DNA of 64,000 bases, taken from contig NZ_BPIM01000001.1 of the NCBI RefSeq assembly GCF_026004115.1, forward strand, positions 1,054,001 through 1,118,000, read 5' to 3'. The notes under the pieces are model-generated. The model was not told the origin of the DNA and did no database searches. It saw only the letters and a list, made by a program, of their open reading frames with translations. The stretch is from Meiothermus sp. Its GTDB lineage: Bacteria > Deinococcota > Deinococci > Deinococcales > Thermaceae. A program made the position numbers and the translations under genes. Below are positions 9,632-17,723 of the stretch, piece after piece (position 1 is the stretch's first letter; the number at the start of each line of letters is the position of its first letter).

Positions 9632-11272
9632 ATGAAGAGAACCGCCATTGTGATTGGGTCGGGTATTGGAGGGCTGGCGATGGGCATACGCCTGCAAAGC
9701 CTGGGCTTCGATACCACCATCGTAGAAAAACTGGACGGCCCCGGTGGGCGGGCCTATGTCAAACACGTAGACGGCTTTACCTTCGATATGGGGCCTACCG
9801 TTATTACCGTGCCGCACTTCATCGAGGAGCTTTTTAGCCTCGAGCGCGGCCAGTCCAACCTGCACCTGCCCGATTTTCCCCCCGGGGTGCTGGGCGAGGA
9901 CAAGCGCATCCGGGAGGGCATCTCGGGGGGGCCCCAAACCAGCAAGTACGTGCAAATTATCCCCATCCTGCCTTTTTATCGTATCTACTTCGACGACGGC
10001 ACCTTCTTCGACTACGACGGCGACCCCGAAAACACCCGCCGCCAGGTAGCGGCCCTGGGCGAGCCGGGCGACCTCGAGGGGTACGAGCGTTTCCATGCCG
10101 ACGCCAGAGCGATTTTTGAGCGGGGCTTCCTCGAACTGGGCTACACCCACTTTGGCGACCTGGGCACCATGCTGCGGGTAATTCCCGACCTGCTGCGCCT
10201 GGACGCCGTGCGCACCCTGTTCAGCTTTGCCAGCAAGTATTTCAAATCGCCCAAGTTGCGCCAGGTCTTTAGCTTCGAGACCCTTTTGGTAGGGGGCAAC
10301 CCCTTGAGCGTACCGGCCATCTACGCCATGATTCACTTTGTAGAAAAAACCTGGGGCATCCACTTTGCGCTGGGGGGTACGGGGGCTTTGGTGCGGGCCT
10401 TTGTGCAGAAGTTCGAGGAACTCGGCGGCATCATGCGCTACAATGCCGAGGTCGGGAAAATCAACGTAGTGCGCGAGGGCAACAAAAAAATTGCCAAGGG
10501 CATCACCCTGGCCGACGGCACCGTGCTGCACGCCGATATTGTGGTCTCGAACGCCGACTACGCCAACACCTACCTGAAACTGATTGAGCCCCAGTACCGC
10601 TTCTGGCAGTCGGATCTGGTGGTGAAGAACCGCCCCCAGAGCATGTCGCTGGTGGTGATCTACTTTGGCTTCCGGGCCGACGGCCGCGAAGGCCAGAAGC
10701 TGCGCCACCACAACATCGTCCTGGGGCCCCGCTACGAGGAGCTCTTGAAGGACATCTTTGGGCGCAAGGTGCTGGCCAGGGACTTCAGCCAGTACCTGCA
10801 CATCCCCACCCTCACCGACCCCAGCCTGGCCCCGCCCGGCCACCACGCGGCCTACACCCTGATTCCCGTACCCCACAACGGCAGCAAGCTGGACTGGGAC
10901 TTGCTGGGCGAGCCGTTTGTGAACAAGGTGCTCCGGTTCCTGGACGAGCGCGGCTACCTGCCGGGGCTGATGGAGCGCCTGGTGCACAAGAGCTTCATCA
11001 CCCCGGACTACTTCGAGCACACCCTGAATAGTTACCTGGGCAACGCCTTTGGGCCGGAGCCCATCCTGGCCCAGTCGGCTTTCTTCCGGCCCCACAACAA
11101 GAGCGAGGACATCACCAATCTTTACCTGGTAGGGGCAGGCGTCCAGCCTGGCGCGGGCACCCCCAGCGTAATGATGTCGGCCAAGATGACCGCACGGCTA
11201 ATCGCGCAGGATTTTGGGATTGTGAGTAAGGTCAAGGAAAATCAATTCATACAAGAACCTGTGGGCGTTTAG
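9632..11272 (+). CDS. crtI: CrtI-type phytoene desaturase / carotenoid FAD oxidoreductase
   Basis: A 546-residue FAD enzyme of the CrtI family, which introduces double bases into phytoene or related carotenoids. The N-terminus has [20 protein letters not shown], the flavin motif [11 protein letters not shown] and the family string DMGPTVIT. The C-terminal signature [21 protein letters not shown] is diagnostic. The start is ATG 9632, directly before the Rossmann strand; a TTG upstream would add 12 unconserved residues. Thermaceae are pigmented by carotenoids, so the role fits, but no crtB or other carotenoid gene is adjacent, and CrtI versus CrtD/CrtO-like specificity is not decidable here. 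Confidence 0.85.
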   Translation: MKRTAIVIGSGIGGLAMGIRLQSLGFDTTIVEKLDGPGGRAYVKHVDGFTFDMGPTVITVPHFIEELFSLERGQSNLHLPDFPPGVLGEDKRIREGISGGPQTSKYVQIIPILPFYRIYFDDGTFFDYDGDPENTRRQVAALGEPGDLEGYERFHADARAIFERGFLELGYTHFGDLGTMLRVIPDLLRLDAVRTLFSFASKYFKSPKLRQVFSFETLLVGGNPLSVPAIYAMIHFVEKTWGIHFALGGTGALVRAFVQKFEELGGIMRYNAEVGKINVVREGNKKIAKGITLADGTVLHADIVVSNADYANTYLKLIEPQYRFWQSDLVVKNRPQSMSLVVIYFGFRADGREGQKLRHHNIVLGPRYEELLKDIFGRKVLARDFSQYLHIPTLTDPSLAPPGHHAAYTLIPVPHNGSKLDWDLLGEPFVNKVLRFLDERGYLPGLMERLVHKSFITPDYFEHTLNSYLGNAFGPEPILAQSAFFRPHNKSEDITNLYLVGAGVQPGAGTPSVMMSAKMTARLIAQDFGIVSKVKENQFIQEPVGV

Positions 11273-11284
11273 TATGGGATTGTA

Positions 11285-11938
11285 ATGAATTTTGAAGATC
11301 TTTTGACGTCAGCTAAAAGCACTGTGCGAATACTCGGGAAGCCCTGGGATAAACGCCTCGAGGTCATCCTAAGCTATTGCTGGCAAAGTCCTAAACAAGG
11401 AGCATTTCCCAAAATTGGGAGGCTCAGTCTACTCGAGAATACCAGTGCTTACCTGGAGCGTTACATTGAACGATATTTTCAAGCTCAAGAGCAAAAGTTA
11501 TACCTGCGAGAAGTAAAAACCAGTGCGGATCCTGCCTTGGGCGTCATCCTTGGGGCATTTGCTAAGGTGGAGAACTTACCAAAGGCTACAGAACACCACC
11601 GCATTTCCATGGCCGCTGAGAACCTGCTGGGTGAATTGTTGGAACGCTACATTGCCGAGCGCCTCGAGCCGTATGGCTGGGTCTGGTGCGCCGGTAACAC
11701 TGTCCGATCGGTTGATTTTCTTCGCCAAGACCTCAGTATTGCGCTGCAGATTAAGAACCGGGACAACAGCGAAAACAGTTCCTCTTCGGCTATTCGTGCG
11801 GGAACGAACATCCAGAAGTGGTTTCGCATTTACTCAAAAACTGGCAAAACCAACTGGGAAAACTTTCCTTTTGGGGAAGGTCTGAGCGAGGAAGATTTTC
11901 ACAGGTATATCCAAAATTACGCAAAAAGCCTAAAATAA
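11285..11938 (+). CDS. SinI-like type II restriction endonuclease
   Basis: A 217-residue protein whose C-terminal half resembles the SinI/AvaII group of type II nucleases (recognition GGWCC). The helix MAAENLLGELLERYIA is followed by WCAGNTVRSVDF (Asp144), LQIKNRDNSENSSSSAIR (Lys157) and GTNIQKWFR. The nuclease core reads D...QxK rather than D...ExK. It lies 12 bp after the desaturase gene and 4 bp before a cytosine-5 methyltransferase, a compact type II pair. The coding sequence is less GC-rich than the neighbours, consistent with transfer. Family assignment is from memory of conserved strings; target GGWCC is inference. Confidence 0.68.
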   Translation: MNFEDLLTSAKSTVRILGKPWDKRLEVILSYCWQSPKQGAFPKIGRLSLLENTSAYLERYIERYFQAQEQKLYLREVKTSADPALGVILGAFAKVENLPKATEHHRISMAAENLLGELLERYIAERLEPYGWVWCAGNTVRSVDFLRQDLSIALQIKNRDNSENSSSSAIRAGTNIQKWFRIYSKTGKTNWENFPFGEGLSEEDFHRYIQNYAKSLK

Positions 11939-11942
11939 TAGC

Positions 11943-13088
11943 ATGCATCGCTTATCGCATATTTCTCTGTTCTCGGGGGCGATGGGTTTGGACTTAGGCT
12001 TGGAGCAAGCAGGTTTTGAAACGCGGGCCTTTGTTGAACTTGACCCCATGGCTCACTTAACTATTTACCATAATCTAGATCGCCTCGGTAGGAAGGCAGT
12101 GGTTTTTGAAGACGTAACGCAAGTAACCGCTAAAGATTTGCTAGATGCAACAAATTTACAAGTTGGTGAAGTCACGCTGGTTTCAGGTGGGCCTCCTTGC
12201 CAGCCCTTCAGCACCGCTGGTCGCCGTACAGCCATACAAGATCCAAGAGGTAGCTTATTCCGTGATTTTGTTCGCCTCATCGAAGGCATTCGACCGCGTT
12301 TTTTTGTGATGGAAAATGTGCGGGGTTTACTCTCAGCAGCCATACGCCACCGTCCTATTGCACAACGAGGTAAGGAAGCCCGTCCGTTGGAACCCGACGA
12401 GTTACCAGGTTCAGCTTTTCAAGTCATTTTAGACGAGTTTACTCGCCTCGGTTACACCTATGTATATGGTCTCCTTAACGCTGCAAATTATGGCGTACCG
12501 CAGATACGCGAACGAGTAATTATCATCGGAAGTCGCGATCACGAGCCGATTGCTCTACCCAAACCTACTCACAGCCAGAGCGGATTAGGGCTTCCAAGGT
12601 GGCGTACTCTAAGAGAAGCCCTCGCAAACCTACGCGACCCCGAGCCCCTATTTCCACCTTATCCCGATTCGCGCTTGCGATTCCTTCGGCTGATCCCTGA
12701 AGGTGGTAACTGGCGAAACTTGCCGCGTGAACTGCTTCCAGAAGCCATGGGAGGGGCGCTTGGCTCCGCTGGAGGGAAGGTAGGCTTCTATCGTCGCTTA
12801 GCCTGGGATAAACCGTCTCCTACAATCACAACAAGCCCTGCTCAAAAAGCCACCGATATGTGCCATCCTACTGAATTACGGCCCATTAGCGTCCGTGAGG
12901 CTGCGCGTATTCAGGGGTTTCCTGACGACTGGATTTTTTGTGGCTCGATGACCGATCAGTACCGCCAAATTGGAAATGCTGTTCCTCCATGCTTAGGAAA
13001 AGCTATTGGGGATTCCATAATTGCAACCATCAAGGGAGAGCATAAATCTACTGCTATTCAGGCTGGACTGTTTGAGCTGGCAAGTTAA
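11943..13088 (+). CDS. DNA cytosine-5 methyltransferase of the second restriction-modification pair
   Basis: A 381-residue C5 methyltransferase with the motifs in canonical order: SAM-binding FSGAMGLDLG (10-19), catalytic GGPPCQPFS with Cys86, ENVRG (124-128), PQIRERVIIIG, a target-recognition region (about 200-290), and GNAVPP (344-349). Cys86 attacks C6 of the target cytosine, allowing methyl transfer to C5. The gene follows the SinI-like nuclease by four bases and presumably protects the same sites. No controller (C) protein gene is present, so timing of nuclease expression must be handled otherwise. Confidence 0.93.
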   Translation: MHRLSHISLFSGAMGLDLGLEQAGFETRAFVELDPMAHLTIYHNLDRLGRKAVVFEDVTQVTAKDLLDATNLQVGEVTLVSGGPPCQPFSTAGRRTAIQDPRGSLFRDFVRLIEGIRPRFFVMENVRGLLSAAIRHRPIAQRGKEARPLEPDELPGSAFQVILDEFTRLGYTYVYGLLNAANYGVPQIRERVIIIGSRDHEPIALPKPTHSQSGLGLPRWRTLREALANLRDPEPLFPPYPDSRLRFLRLIPEGGNWRNLPRELLPEAMGGALGSAGGKVGFYRRLAWDKPSPTITTSPAQKATDMCHPTELRPISVREAARIQGFPDDWIFCGSMTDQYRQIGNAVPPCLGKAIGDSIIATIKGEHKSTAIQAGLFELAS

Positions 13089-13242
13089 ACCGCATGCTCA
13101 ACTTTCCTAAATAAAACCTAAGCATCCAGATGAATTAACACGGGGTAAAAACGTGACCAGCACGTAATTCGCACTATATCTCTTCTTAGACTTCTAACCG
13201 TTGACGCCCAAAGAATGGATTGCGACGAAAGGGGTGTCAACC

Positions 13243-14118
13243 ATGCAAAACCTGGGTTCGGGCAAATGGCTTTTAGCGCTGGCAGGTGCGCTGCTGCTCG
13301 CGGCTTGTGGCAGCCCCAGCAACTCCACACCCTCCGCAACACCCATCAGCGAAAACATGTCGGTGGAAGAGGCCCGCTCCGTGAGCAACAACCTCGAGCT
13401 CCAGGGCCGGGCCCCTGAGCAGCAAGTGGTCTTCGACTTTAGCGGCAAGGTGGAAGAAGGCCCCAGCAAGGACACCACCCTGATGGGCAAATTGACCCTC
13501 GAGCTCAAGCCGGTAGGGGGCGGCCACTTTGTATTTATGGGCGCACTGACCGGCACCAACCTGAATGTGCCGGCCAAAGGGGTGCTGACCCGTGGGGGGC
13601 GCATCTACATCTTCTTCGAGGTGGACAAGGCCAATAATTTGCTGATTATCGGCACCGGTAAGCGCGAGGCGGGCGGGGTGTTCAAGGGCCCGTTTGTGGG
13701 GCCTGCCGCCGGCGACCGGGGCAGTTGGACGGCCACGCCCGTATCGGGGCCGACCCCCATGCCCACCCCCCAGCCGCAAAAGCTCAGCTACGACTTTAGT
13801 GGGCTGGTGGAGGATGGCCCGGCCAAGGGGACAAAGCTGGAAGGCAGGCTCAACCTGGAAGTCCGGCTCAAGGAAGGCTACGGACGCTTGGAGGGCAAGC
13901 TGGTACTGGCCGATGGCAGCGAGATTCCGGTCAAGGGCGCCCTGGCCGGCGACAAGAAGGTGTTTGTCATCTTTGACCTGGGCAAGGGCGGGCGCATTGT
14001 GGGCGAGGGCGACGTCCAGGCCGACAAGAGCATCCAGGGCCCTTTTATCCTAGTGCAGCAAGAGAATGGGCGCACCAGCCTGAGCCAAGGCTCCTGGACG
14101 GCCATGCCGATTCCTTAG
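13243..14118 (+). CDS. Lipoprotein with two tandem copies of an uncharacterised domain
   Basis: A 291-residue exported lipoprotein. The signal peptide ends in the lipobox LLLAAC with Cys22 as the lipidated residue, followed by a Ser/Thr/Pro-rich linker. Two homologous domains of about 105 residues follow, each starting with a DFSG(K/L)VE(E/D)GP motif and ending GSWTA(T/M)P; they are separated by a proline-rich linker (PTPMPTPQPQ). Each looks all-beta. The start is ATG 13243, with aaagggg upstream as ribosome-binding site. I do not recognise the domain. The 154-bp gap from the methyltransferase gene suggests its own promoter. Confidence 0.82.
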   Translation: MQNLGSGKWLLALAGALLLAACGSPSNSTPSATPISENMSVEEARSVSNNLELQGRAPEQQVVFDFSGKVEEGPSKDTTLMGKLTLELKPVGGGHFVFMGALTGTNLNVPAKGVLTRGGRIYIFFEVDKANNLLIIGTGKREAGGVFKGPFVGPAAGDRGSWTATPVSGPTPMPTPQPQKLSYDFSGLVEDGPAKGTKLEGRLNLEVRLKEGYGRLEGKLVLADGSEIPVKGALAGDKKVFVIFDLGKGGRIVGEGDVQADKSIQGPFILVQQENGRTSLSQGSWTAMPIP

Positions 14119-14141
14119 AGATTGAGGAAGTTAGTGCACAA

Positions 14142-14166
14142 CGGCTCGAGGTTCTGCCTCGAGCCG
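14142..14166. terminator. Hairpin between converging genes
   Basis: A perfect 10-bp inverted repeat CGGCTCGAGG/CCTCGAGCCG with a 5-nt loop lies between the converging lipoprotein and secreted-protein genes. There is no T-tract on either side, so it may be a processing or blocking hairpin rather than a classic terminator. Confidence 0.55.
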
Positions 14167-14176
14167 CCTGCTTGGG

Positions 14177-15025
14177 CTACCGGGGGGCAACGACCTCGAA
14201 CGTCGCCGGCGAAACCACCAGGGTGCAGGCTTTGATCAGCACCTTGTTGACCGTGGCCCCTCCGCCAAAGTCCAGGCTCCGCTCATTGCAGGCGCTGGCC
14301 CCGGCATAGCCCTGAAGCGAACCCGCCACCCAGCCACCCCCCGAGCCGGCCAGCGAGCCATCGGGGGGAATGCGCCGCGACACGCTGCCAGGGTTGGCAA
14401 TCAGGTGGGCCAGGGGGGTCTGAGCCGGATTGGTACGGCTAGGGTACAGCTTCAGCGAGCCGTAGTCCGGGGCGCGGTCGATGGCATAGGCCGGGGCCAT
14501 CTCGAACGACCACTCGACCGCCCCAAGGCGAAGCGGGTTGGGCAGGTTCAGGCGGTAGGGCGCGGGATAGGCCAGCGTCCAGCGGGGCTGGCTGTAGAGG
14601 TCATCTGCCGATACGTACGTGGGGAAAAAGCGAGGGTCGAAAAAAGCGTACCAGTTGATCCAGGTCTCGAACAGGGATTCCGTGGGCACCTGCTTCAGGG
14701 CGTAGGAGGGGCCAAAGCGGTTGGAAAGCTCCTGGAGCGGCATCCCGTTGAAGGCAATGCGTTGGATGGGGTCGAGGCCGTTGCGCTCGCGGTCGTACCA
14801 GGCCGTGGCATAGATGAAGTTGGGCCTGCGCCAGTCGGTGCTCTGGCCGGGGTTCACCACCCAGACCCTAGTGGACTGGAGCACCGCAATATAGGCCTGC
14901 CCCTCAATCACCGTGGGGTGGTTGCTCACCAGAAAATTGAGGATTCGATCCTGATCGGTAAAAGGAGCCGTCTGAGCTAGGGCCAGGCCAAACAAAAAGG
15001 CACACGCTGCCAAGGACTTTTTCAT
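14177..15025 (-). CDS. Secreted protein of unknown function
   Basis: A 282-residue protein with a clear signal peptide (MKKSLAACAFLFGLALAQ, cleavage probably after ALA). The mature part is rich in aromatic residues and proline, with no transmembrane segment and no catalytic signature I recognise. A C-terminal glycine-rich stretch (GSLAGSGGGW) is followed by a segment with two cysteines about 20 residues apart that could form a disulphide. ATG 15025 is preferred to 15031 because it gives a standard MKK signal start. It is transcribed away from ilvA toward the hairpin at 14142. Function cannot be assigned. Confidence 0.75.
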   Translation of the reverse strand: MKKSLAACAFLFGLALAQTAPFTDQDRILNFLVSNHPTVIEGQAYIAVLQSTRVWVVNPGQSTDWRRPNFIYATAWYDRERNGLDPIQRIAFNGMPLQELSNRFGPSYALKQVPTESLFETWINWYAFFDPRFFPTYVSADDLYSQPRWTLAYPAPYRLNLPNPLRLGAVEWSFEMAPAYAIDRAPDYGSLKLYPSRTNPAQTPLAHLIANPGSVSRRIPPDGSLAGSGGGWVAGSLQGYAGASACNERSLDFGGGATVNKVLIKACTLVVSPATFEVVAPR

Positions 15026-15083
15026 ACCCATACTGTACGCGACCGAACGTCACCCAAACGTCATCGGGAAAACTGGCCGACCT

Positions 15084-16316
15084 TCAATCCGGCCAATCGC
15101 CCACGTTTTCGCGCTCGACTGCGTAGCCGGCTCGCTCGAGGCCCACCACCACCTCGTCGCCGTGGGCCGCATCGCGCACCTCGAGCACCAGCTCCACCCC
15201 CACCTTGCCCAGGGGGGCCAGCCAGAGGGCCCGGCGGTGAAAGATGTCGATGATGTTGGCCCCGGCCCCCGCCACCAGGTCGACCACCCGGGCCAGGGCC
15301 CCCGGGCGGTCTATGACGGCCAGCTTCAGGAGCAGGTAGCGCCCCTGCCGCACCATGACCTGCTCGATCACGCGGGAGAGCAGGTTGCCGTCGATGTTGC
15401 CCCCGCAGAGCACCGTGGCCACGGTCTGCCCGGTCTGGGTGGGCACCTTGCCGGCCAGGATGGCCCCCATCCCGGCGGCCCCGGCCCCCTCCACCACCAG
15501 CTTGAGGTTCTGGGCGCAGTGGGCAATTCCTCGGGCGATTTCGTCGTCGGTGACCTCGACCACCTGGTCTACGTACTGCCGGATGAGGGGCAGGGTCAGG
15601 TCGCCGGGGCGCTTGACCGCGATGCCATCGGCGATGGTCTGGGCCACCGGCACGCTGACCGGCTCCCCGGCCTTGAGCGAGAGGTTGACCGGTGCACAGC
15701 CCACCGCCTGCACCCCCACCAGGCGGGTCTGGGGGCGCAGGCTCTTGACCGCTACGGCAATGCCCCCCATCAGGCCTCCCCCACCGATGGGCACCACCAG
15801 CACGTCCAGGTCGGGCAGGGCTTCCAGGAGCTCGAGGCCAATGGTGCCCTGGCCAGCGATGATTTTTTCGTCGTTGAAGGCGTGGACGTAGGTGTAGCCG
15901 TGCTGCTGCTGGAGTTCGTGGGCGTGGGCCACCGCATCATCGAAGCTGGTGCCGTACAAGACCACCTCGGCCCCCAGACGGCGGGTCGCCACAATCTTGG
16001 TCAGGGGGGCGTGCTGGGGCATCACGATCACCGAGCGGATGCCCTGCATGGCCGCAGCCAGGGCCACCCCCTGGGCGTGGTTGCCCGCCGAAGGGGCAAT
16101 CACTCCCCGGGCTTTTTCTTCCGGGGTGAGGGCGGCTATTTTGTGGTAGGCTCCGCGAATCTTGAAGGAGCCGCTTTTTTGCAGGCTTTCAGCCTTCACC
16201 CACAGCCGCACCCCAAGCTCTTCGGAAGCCAGGGGGTCGGGCAGGGTGGGAGTGGGCGCGATAATCCCGCGGATCACTTCGCGGGCGGCCCGGATGTCCT
16301 CGAGTCGAACAGTCAT
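15084..16316 (-). CDS. ilvA: Threonine dehydratase (ammonia-lyase) with ACT-like C-terminal domain
   Basis: A 410-residue PLP enzyme converting threonine to 2-oxobutyrate and ammonia, the entry to isoleucine synthesis. The PLP lysine is Lys52 in SGSFKIRGAYHK, the phosphate-binding loop is IGGGGLMGGI (about 176-185), and PSAGNHAQGVA is present. The last ~75 residues (LLLKLAVIDRPGALARVVDLV) form an ACT-type domain; this length matches the short, single-ACT forms. ATG 16316 sits inside a duplicated 23-bp unit and may be translated from a nearly leaderless mRNA. Biosynthetic versus catabolic role cannot be fixed from sequence. Confidence 0.92.
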   Translation of the reverse strand: MTVRLEDIRAAREVIRGIIAPTPTLPDPLASEELGVRLWVKAESLQKSGSFKIRGAYHKIAALTPEEKARGVIAPSAGNHAQGVALAAAMQGIRSVIVMPQHAPLTKIVATRRLGAEVVLYGTSFDDAVAHAHELQQQHGYTYVHAFNDEKIIAGQGTIGLELLEALPDLDVLVVPIGGGGLMGGIAVAVKSLRPQTRLVGVQAVGCAPVNLSLKAGEPVSVPVAQTIADGIAVKRPGDLTLPLIRQYVDQVVEVTDDEIARGIAHCAQNLKLVVEGAGAAGMGAILAGKVPTQTGQTVATVLCGGNIDGNLLSRVIEQVMVRQGRYLLLKLAVIDRPGALARVVDLVAGAGANIIDIFHRRALWLAPLGKVGVELVLEVRDAAHGDEVVVGLERAGYAVERENVGDWPD

Positions 16317-16356
16317 GTGGTGATTGTATCGCTAGTCATGTGGTGATTGTATCGCT
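16311..16356 (-). repeat. Exact 23-bp tandem duplication carrying the ilvA -10 and start codon
   Basis: 16311-16333 and 16334-16356 are identical. In the gene's direction each unit contains TACAAT, seven bases later an ATG. The gene-proximal TACAAT is a good -10 for a leaderless or near-leaderless ilvA mRNA; the distal TACAAT falls exactly 17 nt upstream of it, in the -35 position. The distal ATG opens an 8-codon frame (MTSDTITT) whose TGA overlaps the ilvA ATG. Confidence 0.75.
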
Positions 16357-16474
16357 AGTGGTCTGGCAACCAAGAATTCAGTATGCACTTCAGTGACTCC
16401 CAAATTAGCCGCACATCGCAATTATGGGCAATCATCGGGCTCCAAAACATGCCGTAAAACAAGTTACCAGTGCA

Positions 16475-17698
16475 CTAGAGCAAGCGGGCAACCTCACCAA
16501 AGGGAAAAGCGCCGGACTCGAGCCCCCCCGGGGCCACCACCCACAGGGTGGGGAGTTGCGGGGCCTCTGGGGGAAAGTCGCCGTAGCCGTCGGTCAGATA
16601 CACACACACCCCTTCCGACTGGCGACCTATGCGGTCAAAAAACGGGCGGAAATCGGTGCCGCCGCCCCCCTGGGGCGGGGGGATTTCGTCGCCCGGCTGC
16701 AGCACATAGGGGCCGTATAGGGCAGCATCGGCGTAGAAGAGCTGGGCCGTGAGGTGCGGGTAGGCCCCCAGGATGCCCTGTACCTCGCCCAGAAAGCGTT
16801 GGATGAGGATATCGTCCACTGAACCCGAGGTATCCACAGCGATGTATACCGGCAGACGCTCGCCCTCGAGGGTCTCCAGGTACCAGCCCCGCCCCACGTG
16901 GCGGCGGTCGTAGCCGGCAAAGTCGGTGGGGGTGCGCACCAGAAACCGCCACAGCAGGGTTTTCCAGTCCAGTTCTGGCGGCTGCAAAAGTCCAAAAGCC
17001 CGCTCGAGGCCCGCTGGCAGACTGCCCTTGCCCTGGCTACGGGCAACGGCCTGGGCCTGCTGGATGGCTTTCTTCCAGTGCTTCTCGATTGCGGCCTTCT
17101 CGGCCTCGCACAGGGCGTCGCTGCCCAGGCGCTTTTTGCCGCGGAACAGCTTACCCTTGTCCTTTGGCTGGCCTTGACCCTCTTTTGCCTCAGCACCTTC
17201 GGACTTTGCATCGTTTGGGGGGGCCTCGAGCAAATCCAGTACCACCGGCTCTTGTGGCCTGGGCAACAGAGCGTAGACCTCCTCAACGGCGCGGTGCTCG
17301 AGCTCGGTGTTGCGCAGATGCCCCTCCGGCAGGCCGAAGCCGTTGTGCAGCAGGATGCCATTGACCACAATGTCTGCGGCAATGTTCCAGCGCTCCGGGT
17401 CGCGGTGCGAGCGGCGGGTCACGTGCAGCAGAGCAGCGTGCAGGACCTCGTGCAGCAGCACCCCATCGAAGTGCTCGTCGGAAAGGGCCGCCATGAAGCG
17501 GGGGTTGTAGAAAACGTCGCGCCCATCGGTGGCTGCGGTGGGGAGTTCCAGGCTGGGCCGGTAGTGGGCAAAGAGGGCCAGGGTGGCCAAAAAGGGCGAG
17601 CGCTTGCGCAGGCGAAACAGGCTGGCGCTGATACGGCGGTCGAGCACGGGCGGTGCAGTGGGAATCCGGGATGGAGGGTTCTTTTCGACTTCGGACAT
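16475..17698 (-). CDS. DUF2201-type putative metallopeptidase with VWA-like domain
   Basis: A 407-residue two-domain protein. The N-terminal part has a metallopeptidase-like motif LLHEVLHAALLH (HEVLH 83-87) as in DUF2201. A charged linker rich in Lys/Glu/Gly follows (about 160-225). The C-terminal part is a VWA-like fold with a MIDAS-type DTSGS (289-293), GGTDFRPFF and LTDGYGD. ATG 17698 is chosen because GAGGTTGAA precedes it. It is the last gene of a unit with an AAA+ ATPase and an LRV-repeat protein. MoxR-type ATPases habitually work with VWA proteins as chaperone- or metal-insertion-like pairs, which is the likely logic here. The biological target is unknown. Confidence 0.82.
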   Translation of the reverse strand: MSEVEKNPPSRIPTAPPVLDRRISASLFRLRKRSPFLATLALFAHYRPSLELPTAATDGRDVFYNPRFMAALSDEHFDGVLLHEVLHAALLHVTRRSHRDPERWNIAADIVVNGILLHNGFGLPEGHLRNTELEHRAVEEVYALLPRPQEPVVLDLLEAPPNDAKSEGAEAKEGQGQPKDKGKLFRGKKRLGSDALCEAEKAAIEKHWKKAIQQAQAVARSQGKGSLPAGLERAFGLLQPPELDWKTLLWRFLVRTPTDFAGYDRRHVGRGWYLETLEGERLPVYIAVDTSGSVDDILIQRFLGEVQGILGAYPHLTAQLFYADAALYGPYVLQPGDEIPPPQGGGGTDFRPFFDRIGRQSEGVCVYLTDGYGDFPPEAPQLPTLWVVAPGGLESGAFPFGEVARLL

Positions 17699-17723
17699 TT
17701 CAACCTCGCGCAAGTCGTCTGGA

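Noticed and set aside
15162-16346. 394-residue open frame opposite ilvA
   Set aside because: Antisense shadow; rich in His/Gly/Gln without domain similarity.
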